From Mycobacterium terramassiliense (GTDB lineage: Bacteria; Actinomycetota; Actinomycetes; Mycobacteriales; Mycobacteriaceae), in the NCBI RefSeq assembly GCF_900157385.1, contig NZ_LT717698.1, positions 45,312 to 109,311 on the forward strand: a stretch of DNA of 64,000 nucleotides. The letters are read 5' to 3'. Position numbers and translations under genes: made by a program. The notes beneath the pieces were generated by a model. The model was given only the letters and a program-made list of their open reading frames with translations. It searched no databases and had not been told where the DNA came from. Numbering within the stretch: the stretch's first letter is position 1; each line of letters starts with the position of its first letter. Positions 1-7,779 of this stretch are shown here, one piece after another.

Positions 1-318
1 GCACGTCGATGGTGGTGTTGGTCTTCTGGATCGCGGGCACCAGCGCCTCATAGGGCAGGCCGGCCAAAAACCCGTCGACGACGCGCTCGAAGTTGGAGAT
101 CAGCCCCTCGATCTGGTCCGACAGCCGCATGAACTCAAACCCCTTGGAGTGCAGCCCTTTCTGCTGCCGCGGCAGGTTGGAGAAATCCTGAGCGGGGATG
201 GGCGGCCAGCGCGGGTCGTCGGGCGCCATCGGCTCCGGCGGCTGCGGCTTTCCCGCGGAGATGTCCGAGGGAAACCGGGTGAGGGACCATATCTCGAACA
301 ATGTTTCCTCGGGCCCCA
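1..318 (-). repeat. Inverted duplicate of the 3' part of the Rieske oxygenase gene (left arm)
   Basis: Bases 1-318 are the exact reverse complement of 2099-2416: position n pairs with 2417-n, and the match breaks at 319. The arm is cut by the left edge of the window, so its true length is unknown. It carries oxygenase codons for roughly residues 342-447, without a start. The right boundary falls inside a PE gene. Perfect identity means either a very recent inverted duplication or a chimeric assembly join; the sequence alone cannot separate them. Confidence 0.95.
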
Positions 319-701
319 TCCGCGCCATTTCCGATCAGCGGACGTCCCAACAAAAGGTCCGTGGGCGCATTGATCACACCCAGCGCTTGTTGCTCGACGG
401 TTTGCAGCGGCGACGCATTTGCCGCCTCCGCCAGCGCGTAGGAGCCGGCCGCCCCGGCCAACGCCGCCACAAACCGGTCATGAAACGCCGTCGCTTGTGC
501 GCTGAGCGCCTGGTACTCCTGCCCATAGCTGCCAAACAACGCCGCGATCGCCGCCGATACCTCGTCGGAGCCCGCGGCCAGTAGTTGCGTCGTCGGCGCC
601 CGCGCCGCGGAGGTGGCCGCGCTCACCGCCGATCCGAGCCCGGCCAAGTCCGCCGACGCCGCGGCGAGCACCTCCGGCGCTGCGATCACATACGATGACA
701 C
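135..701 (-). CDS. PE-family protein with normal PE domain and replaced C-terminus
   Basis: The protein starts at a GTG (699-701) preceded by GGGAG with 6 nt spacing. Residues 1 to about 95 form a typical PE domain ([15 protein letters not shown] near the N-terminus). A PE_PGRS-like linker follows ([16 protein letters not shown], about residues 110-127). At base 318 the reading frame runs into the inverted oxygenase duplicate, in a frame different from the oxygenase, and adds about 60 unrelated residues before a stop at 135. PE proteins are exported by type VII secretion and usually pair with PPE proteins. The native C-terminal region (probably PGRS or another extension) is missing. Expression is plausible because the RBS and PE domain are intact, but the product is a hybrid. 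Confidence 0.8.
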   Translation of the reverse strand: MSSYVIAAPEVLAAASADLAGLGSAVSAATSAARAPTTQLLAAGSDEVSAAIAALFGSYGQEYQALSAQATAFHDRFVAALAGAAGSYALAEAANASPLQTVEQQALGVINAPTDLLLGRPLIGNGADGARGNIVRDMVPHPVSLGHLRGKAAAAGADGARRPALAAHPRSGFLQPAAAAERAALQGV

Positions 702-1074
702 CTTCTGCTCCCGTCGCTCGGGAGGCACCGACCTCACGACAACGCCAAAACACTCGCGCGCGTAGTTAGGTGCTCGGCCGGTTTTCGCTTTGGCGGGACT
801 GTGAGAATTCGGGTAGCGGGCGGTCTGGCCGCTCTCGGCCCGTCGCGACTCGACACGGCCTGGGCATCGAAACCTGTTGTCGCCGCCAGCCTTTGGGAAA
901 CGCCGCGGACGGCCCGCGCGCACGCCCGTGCACTCGATCGCACGCCGGCGTCGGTGCTCACACCGCCGCGTCGAACCTGTCCGGTAAACCGCCCGCGACC
1001 TGGGGCTGACGAAAAGAATATAGTTCTGGGATTGGGCGGTTTATCGCGACTTCACCGAACGCGCAGGCTGAAAG
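702..1074. promoter_or_regulatory. Divergent intergenic region between PE gene and oxygenase
   Basis: About 370 bases separate the divergent PE and Rieske oxygenase starts. Overlapping open frames here show no family motif. The region should contain both promoters, but I could not identify convincing -10/-35 pairs. Confidence 0.5.
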
Positions 1075-2454
1075 GTGAGCAGGTTGACCAGCAAATTGAG
1101 TGATGCGAAATGGACGCCCCTTCCGGTGCCGTGGGCGGTCCAGACGCCCGATCGCATCCCCAAGCAGCGGTATTACGACGCGGAGTTCTACGCCCTCGAG
1201 AACGAGATGTTCTGGCCACGGGTGTGGCAGATGGCCTGTCGCCTCGAGGAGATCCCCAAGGCCGGCGACTTCGTGGAGTACGAGATCCTCGACGAGTCGA
1301 TCATCGTGGTTCGAGTCGACAGTCAGACGGTGCGGGCCTACCACAACGCCTGCCGCCATCGCGGGGTAAAGCTGGTGGAGGGCAACGGGAATCGGCGTAC
1401 GTTTGTCTGCCCGTTCCACGGCTGGTGCTGGGGCATCGACGGACGGAACACCTTTGTGCTGAGACCCGAGGCGTTCGCCGGGGACAACCTGTGCCCGGAC
1501 GATCTGCAGCTCGTGGCGGTCCGGTGCGAGCTGTGGGGCGGGTGCGCGTGGATCAACCTCGACGACGACGCGCCCGCGTTGCGGGACTGCCTCGAGCCGT
1601 TCGCGTCGATCTACGACGCGTGGAACGTCGAAGCGCTGCGCACCGAGTGGTGGCAGTCGTGCCGGCTTCCGGTGAACTGGAAGCTGGCCACGGCGGCGTT
1701 CATGGAGGGCTATCACGTCCCCCAAACCCATCCCCAGCTGCTGCCGAGCGCGCAGACCGCTAACCCGTCGGAAGCGGTGCATCCCGTGGTCGCGAGCAGC
1801 CTGTACTTCATGCGCACGCTCGGAGAAGGCATGGGCGGCATGACCCATGAGAACGACATCCGCATCGCCGAGGGCCTGCAGACCATCGCGCTGCCGACCG
1901 ACCCGGCCGAGGCGATGGCGGCCTGGCGCAGCGCCCTCAACGACGCGGTGGTCGGCTGGCATAGGGCCCGCGGCAGCACGATCCCCGACCTCAACGACCT
2001 GGTGCGCCGCGGGATCACCGACGCGATCGGATTCTGCTTCCCGCACCACTTCATCCTGCCCACTTACAGCAGCGCGTCGTCGTACCGGATTCGCCCACTG
2101 GGGCCCGAGGAAACATTGTTCGAGATATGGTCCCTCACCCGGTTTCCCTCGGACATCTCCGCGGGAAAGCCGCAGCCGCCGGAGCCGATGGCGCCCGACG
2201 ACCCGCGCTGGCCGCCCATCCCCGCTCAGGATTTCTCCAACCTGCCGCGGCAGCAGAAAGGGCTGCACTCCAAGGGGTTTGAGTTCATGCGGCTGTCGGA
2301 CCAGATCGAGGGGCTGATCTCCAACTTCGAGCGCGTCGTCGACGGGTTTTTGGCCGGCCTGCCCTATGAGGCGCTGGTGCCCGCGATCCAGAAGACCAAC
2401 ACCACCATCGACGTGCCGGTCGCCGACCTGGGATTCGGGGAGGGGCCCCGATGA
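1075..2454 (+). CDS. Rieske [2Fe-2S] aromatic ring-hydroxylating oxygenase, alpha subunit
   Basis: This 459-aa protein has the two-domain layout of oxygenase large subunits. The Rieske domain shows C-x-H (C93, H95) and C-x2-H (C112, H115). The catalytic domain carries the mononuclear-iron motif EGYHVPQTH with H214 and H219. These enzymes take electrons from a reductase and hydroxylate aromatic or steroid-like substrates. No ferredoxin, reductase or beta subunit gene is adjacent. The GTG start overlaps no other gene and an exact start is uncertain (a TTG lies three codons in). The stop overlaps the next gene by 4 nt (ATGA), so the two are translationally coupled. Bases 2099-2416 of this gene are repeated in inverted orientation at the left edge of the window. 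Confidence 0.9.
   Translation: MSRLTSKLSDAKWTPLPVPWAVQTPDRIPKQRYYDAEFYALENEMFWPRVWQMACRLEEIPKAGDFVEYEILDESIIVVRVDSQTVRAYHNACRHRGVKLVEGNGNRRTFVCPFHGWCWGIDGRNTFVLRPEAFAGDNLCPDDLQLVAVRCELWGGCAWINLDDDAPALRDCLEPFASIYDAWNVEALRTEWWQSCRLPVNWKLATAAFMEGYHVPQTHPQLLPSAQTANPSEAVHPVVASSLYFMRTLGEGMGGMTHENDIRIAEGLQTIALPTDPAEAMAAWRSALNDAVVGWHRARGSTIPDLNDLVRRGITDAIGFCFPHHFILPTYSSASSYRIRPLGPEETLFEIWSLTRFPSDISAGKPQPPEPMAPDDPRWPPIPAQDFSNLPRQQKGLHSKGFEFMRLSDQIEGLISNFERVVDGFLAGLPYEALVPAIQKTNTTIDVPVADLGFGEGPR
2099..2416 (+). repeat. Right arm of the 318-bp perfect inverted repeat
   Basis: This stretch lies inside the intact oxygenase gene and is identical in reverse complement to bases 1-318. About 1.78 kb of unique sequence lies between the arms, so intramolecular recombination could invert that segment if both arms are real. 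Confidence 0.95.
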
Positions 2455-4151
2455 CGACTCAGTGGGACCGCTCGGTCGACCTGCTCATCGCGGGCAGCGG
2501 CGGCGGCGGCATGGTGGCCGGGCTGGCCGCACTCGACTGCGGGCTGGAACCGTTGATCATCGAGAAGCAGGCGCTGGTAGGCGGATCGACGGGGCTGTCG
2601 GGCGGCATCGTCTGGCTACCCAACAACCCCCTGATGCGCGCCGAGGGCGTCGCGGACTCGCACGAGGACGGCTTGGCCTACCTGGCCGACGTGGTCGGCG
2701 ACATCGGTGCGGCGTCGTCGCCCGCGCGCCGCGAGATGTTCCTGACCGCCGGCTACGAAATGGTCAATTTCCTTGTTCGCAAGGGCATCCGGTTGATCCG
2801 CTGCGCCGGATGGAGCGATTACTACCCGAATCACAAGGGCGGCAACGAGGCCGGGCGCGCGATCGAGGGCATTCCCTTCGACGCCGCGGAGCTGGGCGCC
2901 TGGAGCGGCAAAGTGCAGCCTCCGCTGGCCAAGAACTACGGATTCGTGGTGCTGACGAACGAACTGCGCTCGGTTCAGTACTACAACCGTTCGCCGCGCG
3001 CGTTCGCCGTTGCGACCCGCGTGTTCCTGCGCACCGCGGCGGCGCGGGCGCGCCGCCGCCAGATCCTCACCAACGGAGCGTCGCTCATCGGTCAAATGCT
3101 CAAGGCGCTCATCGATCTCAGCGACGGACAGCCGCCGCTGTGGACCGACGCGGCGATGGACGATCTCATCGTGGAGGACGGCCGCGTCGTCGGCGCTCGC
3201 GTCCGCAGGGGCGAGGAATCTCTGAACGTGGAGGCCCGGCGCGGCGTGCTGCTGGCGGCGGGCGGGTTCGGCCACAACAAGGAGATGCGCCGCCAGTACA
3301 GCGGCGATCAACCCAATGAGGCGCAGTGGTCGATCGCCAACGCCGGGGACACCGGCGAGGTGCTGCAGGCGGCGATGCGGCTGGGGGCCAAAACCGACCT
3401 GCTTGACGAAGCCTGGTGGTTGCCTTCCGTTTTCATCGCCAACGGCGGTGCGGTGGCGGCCTCGCTCGGCTCCGGCCGGCAGCGCCCCGGCGCCATTTAC
3501 GTCGACTCGACCGGCCGGCGATTCTGCAACGAGTCGAACTCCTACGTCGAGGTCGGCAAGGCGATGTACGCCAACAAGGCGGTGCCGTGCTGGATGATCT
3601 TCGACGAGGGTTATCTGCACCGATACGTCACCAGCAGCAACCCGCTCAAGCGAAACCAGCACCTGCCACCGGAGCTCATCGAGAGCGGCGCGGTCAAGCG
3701 CGGCGACACCATCGCCCACCTCGCCCACCAGATCGACCTTCCCGCAGACGAATTGGCGCGGACGATCCAGCGGTTCAACCGATTCGCCGCCAAGGGCCTG
3801 GACCCCGACTTCGGGCGCGGGCAGTCGGCTTACAACGACTGCCTCGGCGATCCCGGCTACCGGCCGAACGCCGCCGTCGGCCCGCTCGACCGCGCACCGT
3901 ACTACGCCACGCGGGTGCTGCCCGCGGACGTCGGGACGTGTGGCGGGGTGGTCACCAACGAGCACGCGCAGGTCCTCGACGAGCAGGACCTGGTGATCGA
4001 GGGACTCTACGCGACCGGAAACACCACGGCGACGGTGATGGGCCGCACGTATCCGGGCGCCGGCGCGAGCATCGCCAGCTCGATGGTGTTCGGCTATGTC
4101 GCCGCCCGGCACGCCGCCGGACGCAGGATCGCCGGCGAAAAAACCCGTTGA
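2451..4151 (+). CDS. FAD-dependent 3-ketosteroid-delta1-dehydrogenase-like oxidoreductase
   Basis: This 566-aa flavoprotein begins with a dinucleotide-binding loop GSGGGG (residues 15-20). It ends with the GRTYPGAGAS motif (from about residue 531), which matches the YPGPG-type active-site segment of KstD and related FAD-binding-2 proteins; the Tyr is about residue 534. KstD enzymes introduce a double bond into ring A of 3-ketosteroids. The length fits the family (510-570 aa). The start ATG overlaps the oxygenase stop by 4 nt, which suggests successive attack on the same polycyclic substrate. The exact substrate cannot be told from sequence; fumarate-reductase-like relatives share the fold. 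Confidence 0.85.
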   Translation: MTTQWDRSVDLLIAGSGGGGMVAGLAALDCGLEPLIIEKQALVGGSTGLSGGIVWLPNNPLMRAEGVADSHEDGLAYLADVVGDIGAASSPARREMFLTAGYEMVNFLVRKGIRLIRCAGWSDYYPNHKGGNEAGRAIEGIPFDAAELGAWSGKVQPPLAKNYGFVVLTNELRSVQYYNRSPRAFAVATRVFLRTAAARARRRQILTNGASLIGQMLKALIDLSDGQPPLWTDAAMDDLIVEDGRVVGARVRRGEESLNVEARRGVLLAAGGFGHNKEMRRQYSGDQPNEAQWSIANAGDTGEVLQAAMRLGAKTDLLDEAWWLPSVFIANGGAVAASLGSGRQRPGAIYVDSTGRRFCNESNSYVEVGKAMYANKAVPCWMIFDEGYLHRYVTSSNPLKRNQHLPPELIESGAVKRGDTIAHLAHQIDLPADELARTIQRFNRFAAKGLDPDFGRGQSAYNDCLGDPGYRPNAAVGPLDRAPYYATRVLPADVGTCGGVVTNEHAQVLDEQDLVIEGLYATGNTTATVMGRTYPGAGASIASSMVFGYVAARHAAGRRIAGEKTR

Positions 4152-4171
4152 GGCCGGCCTCTTCTCGGCGA

Positions 4172-4221
4172 GCGTGACGCTGCGGTCACGCTCGGCTTCG
4201 AATGTGACCGCAGCGTCACGC
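4172..4221. terminator. Bidirectional stem-loop between convergent genes
   Basis: Bases 4172-4189 (GCGTGACGCTGCGGTCAC) are the exact reverse complement of 4204-4221, with a 14-nt loop. The element sits between the stop at 4151 and the convergent stop at 4216 and covers the latter. It is a long GC-rich hairpin with no U-tract, as is common for mycobacterial terminator candidates. Confidence 0.6.
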
Positions 4222-5058
4222 TGGCGGCGGATCTGATTGGTCGACGAAATCGCGTGGCTTCATGCCGGATTGGATGAGTTCGGCCCGTCGCGCCTGCACA
4301 TCGGTGGCGGCGCCCACCATGTTGGTCAGGATGTGGCTGACCTGGAGGTGGACCCGCATGCCCATCAATTCCCAGGCCCGCTTCACGTTGTTCTTCACCG
4401 CCATCAGCGTGGTCAAGGGGATTTGGGAGATCTTGCGGGCCATCTCCTCCACGGTGTCTTCCAGGTCGTCACGCGGCACGACCTTGTTGAGCAGACCCCA
4501 GTCGAGCGCCTGTTGCGCGGACAGGGTGGGCGCCAGCAACAACCAGTCCATGGTGCGGTGCCAGTTCATCAACAACCACGGTTCGATCATGGTGTGCCCG
4601 CCGGGTTCCCCGAGGCTTTGGGCAAGCGGCATTTGGAAATACGCGTCGTCGGACGCCACGCAGAAATCGGTCAGCAGACCGAGGTAGATCCCGCCGCCCA
4701 TGCAGTAGCCATGGATCTGCGAGATAGTCGGCTTGGGAAATTCCCACAGATACAGGGTGGGCCACAAAAACAGGTCCGCGGTCCCCTTGTACAGCTCCTC
4801 GAAGGTATTTCCGAAGTCGGGGTAAGGGTTTTCGTCTGGGCCCCAGCGCGCCACGTGTCCGCCGCAGAAGCCGTTGCCGTTGGCCTTGAGGATCACGACC
4901 TTGATCTCGTTGTCGCGGTCGGCCTCGTGCAGGCAGTTGTCGACTTCGGTGACCAACACCGCGTCCTTGGTGTTGGCCTTGTCGACCCGGTTGAGGATGA
5001 TCCGCGCAATCGGCGGTTCGCGTTCATAGATGATCGCTTCGAGCACGCGCCGCTCCAT
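4216..5058 (-). CDS. Enoyl-CoA hydratase/isomerase (crotonase) family protein
   Basis: This 280-aa protein has the crotonase fold. The oxyanion-hole segments are visible at about residues 59-68 (ANGNGFCGGH) and 113-124 (SQIHGYCMGGGI). The positions that usually carry the two hydratase glutamates are not clearly conserved, so it may be an isomerase, hydrolase or other CoA-ester enzyme. A TAATGT hexamer (4566-style position 5066-5071 on the minus strand) lies 7 nt before the ATG, so the transcript may be nearly leaderless. It is convergent with the KstD-like gene and about 50 bp downstream of the methyltransferase gene on the same strand, so both may share a transcript. Confidence 0.85.
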   Translation of the reverse strand: MERRVLEAIIYEREPPIARIILNRVDKANTKDAVLVTEVDNCLHEADRDNEIKVVILKANGNGFCGGHVARWGPDENPYPDFGNTFEELYKGTADLFLWPTLYLWEFPKPTISQIHGYCMGGGIYLGLLTDFCVASDDAYFQMPLAQSLGEPGGHTMIEPWLLMNWHRTMDWLLLAPTLSAQQALDWGLLNKVVPRDDLEDTVEEMARKISQIPLTTLMAVKNNVKRAWELMGMRVHLQVSHILTNMVGAATDVQARRAELIQSGMKPRDFVDQSDPPPA

Positions 5059-5107
5059 CGTCGTGACATTACCCGGTTTCCAATCCGCGCCAACCCCGCT
5101 CGACCGG

Positions 5108-5668
5108 TCATCGGGCGCGCCGCGCCAGCAGCCACGCGTGGCCGTCGCCCTCGCCGCCGGCGATCCGTTCGAGCGGGGCGAACGCGGCCGGCAGCTCGCC
5201 GGGCGCTGCGCGGAACGGCCCCGGCGTCGCCCCCACTTCGCTCAGCGCCGCGATCGCGAGCAGCCCGCCCGGCGCCAGCCGGTCGATGATCGCGCCGTCG
5301 AGGCGGCGGTCCCGGAATTTGTGGCAGAGAATGACGTCCACGGGCGGGCCGGGCGGCAGACCGTCGTCGAGGTCGTACACCTCGAAATGGCAGCGCTCGG
5401 CGACGCCGGCGAGCCGGGCCACCTCGCGGGCCTGGTCGATGGCGACCGCGGAGACGTCGAACCCCCGGACGTCCAGGCCGCGCCGGGCCAGCCACACCGC
5501 GCCGGCCCCCTGACCGCAGGCCAGGTCGAGGGCGCGCCCCGCCGCCGGAAACTCCTTCGCATGGCGCGCCAGGAGGTCGGGCGGGTCGACCGCGCTCACC
5601 GGCGGCGCTCCCCGGGCGGTGTATCGCTCGTCCCAGCGGCGCCGGTCGCCCTCGGCCATAGGCGCCAC
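5108..5668 (-). CDS. Class I SAM-dependent methyltransferase
   Basis: This 186-aa protein contains the glycine-rich SAM-binding motif ALDLACGQGAGAVWLA (about residues 45-60). The acidic residue ending strand 2 follows (DVRGFDVS), and then a DVILCHKF segment in place of the usual motif IV. The size and motif spacing fit small Rossmann methyltransferases of the TehB/thiopurine type. The substrate is unknown. A second ATG three codons in (MAEGDRRRW) is an alternative start. The gene is divergent from a TetR gene with about 90 bp between starts, so the regulator may control it. Confidence 0.8.
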   Translation of the reverse strand: MAPMAEGDRRRWDERYTARGAPPVSAVDPPDLLARHAKEFPAAGRALDLACGQGAGAVWLARRGLDVRGFDVSAVAIDQAREVARLAGVAERCHFEVYDLDDGLPPGPPVDVILCHKFRDRRLDGAIIDRLAPGGLLAIAALSEVGATPGPFRAAPGELPAAFAPLERIAGGEGDGHAWLLARRAR

Positions 5669-5683
5669 CCTAGAGCGCTCGCA

Positions 5684-5709
5684 AGCGCGGCGTAGCCGGG
5701 CGCTGCGGG
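5684..5709 (+). repeat. Single copy of the hairpin core of the 56-bp repeat found at 18689-18890
   Basis: The segment AGCGCGGCGTAGCCGGGCGC and the following TGCGGG match the core of the tandem repeat downstream of the sigma gene. It can fold as AGCGC...GCGCT with an inner GGC/GCC stem. It sits in the intergenic region between divergent methyltransferase and TetR genes. Confidence 0.7.
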
Positions 5710-5744
5710 ACGCGACCGTCCGAGCAGGCCGCGCGGGCCGTTTC

Positions 5745-5759
5745 TACACTGGACCGGTG
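5745..5759 (+). promoter_or_regulatory. -10 hexamer of a leaderless TetR transcript
   Basis: TACACT (5745-5750) is followed by exactly 6 nt and then the GTG at 5757. The predicted transcription start is therefore the first base of the start codon. There is no Shine-Dalgarno sequence, which supports leaderless translation. Confidence 0.6.
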
Positions 5760-6341
5760 TCTAGGGAAGCGGTTTCTCCGGCCGCCACCACACCGCGCCG
5801 CTCGGACCGGCGGCCGGCGCAGACGATTCGCAAGGTCCTCGACGCCGGGCTGGAAGAGCTGCACAAATCGTCGTACGCGAACCTGACCATGCGGGCGGTC
5901 GCGACCCGTGCCGGGGTCTCCCCGGCCAGCGCATACACCTACTTTCCGTCGAAGAGCGCGCTGGTGGCGGCGGTCTACCTCCGCTTTCTGCGCGACCTCC
6001 CCCTGCACACCGACGCCAACGACACCACCGCGGCCCGGGTCGGCGCGACGCTGCGCGACATGGCGCTGATGGTTGCCGACGAGCCCGAACTGATGACGGC
6101 CTGCGGGGCCGCCCTGATGGCCGACGATCCCGCGGTCAAGCCGCTGCGCGAGGAGATCGGCGCCGAGGTGTCGAGGCGGATCGGTGCCGCGCTGGGCCCG
6201 GGTTGGCCGCGCGCGGTGAAATCTGCGCTGCAGATGACGTTCGCGGGGGCGCTCCTGACGGCACGGTTCGTCAGCTACCAGGAGATCGCGGGGCAGCTGG
6301 ACGAGGCCGTCGAGCTGATCCTTGGCGCCTCCCGCACGTAA
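5757..6341 (+). CDS. TetR-family transcriptional regulator
   Basis: This 194-aa protein has an N-terminal helix-turn-helix (about residues 22-65: TMRAVATRAGVSPASAYTYF). An all-helical ligand-binding region follows, of the usual length. The GTG at 5757 was chosen because a -10 hexamer sits at leaderless spacing and upstream in-frame codons encode only low-complexity Arg-rich sequence. It is divergent from the methyltransferase gene, its most likely target besides itself. The next gene is also a TetR regulator in the same direction. Confidence 0.85.
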   Translation: MSREAVSPAATTPRRSDRRPAQTIRKVLDAGLEELHKSSYANLTMRAVATRAGVSPASAYTYFPSKSALVAAVYLRFLRDLPLHTDANDTTAARVGATLRDMALMVADEPELMTACGAALMADDPAVKPLREEIGAEVSRRIGAALGPGWPRAVKSALQMTFAGALLTARFVSYQEIAGQLDEAVELILGASRT

Positions 6342-6405
6342 AGGGTTGCGGTGGAACGGGATCCAGCGAGCCGGGCGTTCCGCGCGTGCGACCCACGATA
6401 GAGGT

Positions 6406-6411
6406 TATGAT
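6406..6411 (+). promoter_or_regulatory. -10 hexamer for the mini-ORF/TetR transcript
   Basis: TATGAT lies exactly 6 nt before the ATG at 6418, which predicts a transcript that starts at that ATG. Confidence 0.55.
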
Positions 6412-6417
6412 CCAGCG

Positions 6418-6438
6418 ATGGGGATGACCGCCCGCTAA
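6418..6438 (+). CDS. Six-codon leaderless upstream ORF (MGMTAR)
   Basis: ATG GGG ATG ACC GCC CGC TAA begins at the predicted transcription start. It ends 2 nt before the ATG of the TetR gene at 6441. Leaderless small ORFs are known in mycobacteria and can couple translation to the following gene. Here the TetR ATG has no separate RBS, so terminating ribosomes could re-initiate on it. Translation of this peptide is inferred, not shown. Confidence 0.4.
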   Translation: MGMTAR

Positions 6439-6440
6439 GC

Positions 6441-7112
6441 ATGCGCAGTCACGGCTGGGCAGGGAACACGCCCGCCTCCGACGAGGAGGCGATCGAGCGC
6501 ATCCTGGATGCCGCGGAGAAGATCATCGACGAACGCGGCCCGGCGACGCGGATCGCCGACGTGGCGCGCGCCCTCGGCGTGACCCGGCAGACCGTTTACC
6601 GGTACTTCCCCGGAACCCAGGCGTTGCTGGTAGCAACCGCGATGCGATCGGCCGACGGCTTCCTGGACCGTCTGGCGGCCCATCTCGACGGCGTGACCGA
6701 CCCGGTGGTGGCGATGACCGGGGGAATGGCATTCGCCATCGAACAACTGGCGTCGGACAAGCAGGTCGAATTCGTGTTGAATCGGCGCCATCGCGGCGGC
6801 CAGGCCGCCTCCATCATCTCCGATACCGCTTTGGCGTTCGGGCGCTCGATGTTGCATCGCTACGACATCGATTGGGAGCACTACGGTTTCGACGAGGCGG
6901 CCCTGGACGAACTGAACGAATTCTGCCTGCGGGTGCTGCACTCCTTCCTCGCCGACCCCGGTCGTCCGGCCCGCGGTGGCGACGATCTCCGGCGCTATCT
7001 CATCCGCTGGATCGGGCCCGCGATCGCCTATCCGCAAATGGTGCGGGCGATGGACGCGCTGCGGGGCCCGGATGCGGTGCCGGTCCGGGGACGCCCCTCC
7101 AAGGCGTCCTGA
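6441..7112 (+). CDS. TetR-family transcriptional regulator
   Basis: This 223-aa protein has a clear N-terminal TetR helix-turn-helix (TRIADVARALGVTRQTVYRY, about residues 37-56) and a helical C-terminal domain. It starts 2 nt after the stop of a six-codon leaderless ORF. It is co-directional with a preceding TetR gene and a following small membrane protein gene. The target genes and ligand are unknown. Confidence 0.85.
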   Translation: MRSHGWAGNTPASDEEAIERILDAAEKIIDERGPATRIADVARALGVTRQTVYRYFPGTQALLVATAMRSADGFLDRLAAHLDGVTDPVVAMTGGMAFAIEQLASDKQVEFVLNRRHRGGQAASIISDTALAFGRSMLHRYDIDWEHYGFDEAALDELNEFCLRVLHSFLADPGRPARGGDDLRRYLIRWIGPAIAYPQMVRAMDALRGPDAVPVRGRPSKAS

Positions 7113-7208
7113 CGCCCCCGGCCGACCGCCCCCGGCCGGGTGGTTGATCCGTTCGGCGAGTTCGGCGATCCTCAACGAACCGACGTTGACGACGGCAGAG
7201 GAGCGGAC

Positions 7209-7667
7209 GTGGTGGGTCTGGGACAAGTCGCGCTCAACAGCGCACCGGTGTTTGGTGGTGTGATGCTGGCCGTTGCGGCCGGCCAATTCAGGGGCCCGAA
7301 CTATCGCGAGCTGATCAAACAGGACATGGATTTGCTGGATCGCCTCCCGCCGGAGGCCAGCGCGCGGCGCGCCGACCTGCAACGCACCATCGATGACCGC
7401 ATCGATGACCTCGTCGATGTCGCCGACAGGAACCGCGCGCTGCGCAAGGCCGCGCTGTCGTACCGGGGTAACTGGCGCGACGTGGTGCTGTTGCTGTGCG
7501 TGGTGTTGTTCACCATCATCTGGTGGGAAGTCGATCACAGCCGCGGCAACTGGCTGCCGATGTTCATCCTGCTGATCGTGCTGTCGGTGGTGACCGCGGC
7601 GTACGCATTTCGGGGAGCGCTGCGCGCGGCCACCTCCCTCCTGCGCGGGCGGGACACCGCGGAGTAG
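7209..7667 (+). CDS. Small two-helix membrane protein, unknown function
   Basis: This 152-aa protein has a charged, probably coiled N-terminal half (RELIKQDMDLLDRLPPEASA). Two adjacent hydrophobic helices follow (about residues 95-114, VVLLLCVVLFTIIWWEV, and 120-141). The GTG at 7209 was chosen because AGAGGAG lies 5 nt upstream; an earlier in-frame GTG at 7140 has no RBS. No family was recognised. It follows the TetR gene by about 95 bp and may be co-transcribed with it. Confidence 0.65.
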   Translation: MVGLGQVALNSAPVFGGVMLAVAAGQFRGPNYRELIKQDMDLLDRLPPEASARRADLQRTIDDRIDDLVDVADRNRALRKAALSYRGNWRDVVLLLCVVLFTIIWWEVDHSRGNWLPMFILLIVLSVVTAAYAFRGALRAATSLLRGRDTAE

Positions 7668-7779
7668 CGCCGCCGTTACTGGCCCTGAACTGCGCTTTTG
7701 CCGGTCGCGGGGGCACCGGGCGCCTCCGGGCCGGGACGCTCGCCGAGCATCCGCTCCCGCGTTATGCCAAAATTTTGAC

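Noticed and set aside
702..1074. Small open frames between the PE and oxygenase genes
   Set aside because: They overlap on both strands, are Arg/Pro/Ala-rich and lack RBS and motifs.
2616..4112. Long antisense frame over the KstD-like gene
   Set aside because: Composition bias and lack of motifs mark it as a shadow; the plus-strand flavoprotein motifs are decisive.
6203..6427. Frame running past the end of the first TetR gene toward the second
   Set aside because: It is a shifted frame of the TetR 3' end with no start signal; the short leaderless ORF at 6418 better explains this region.
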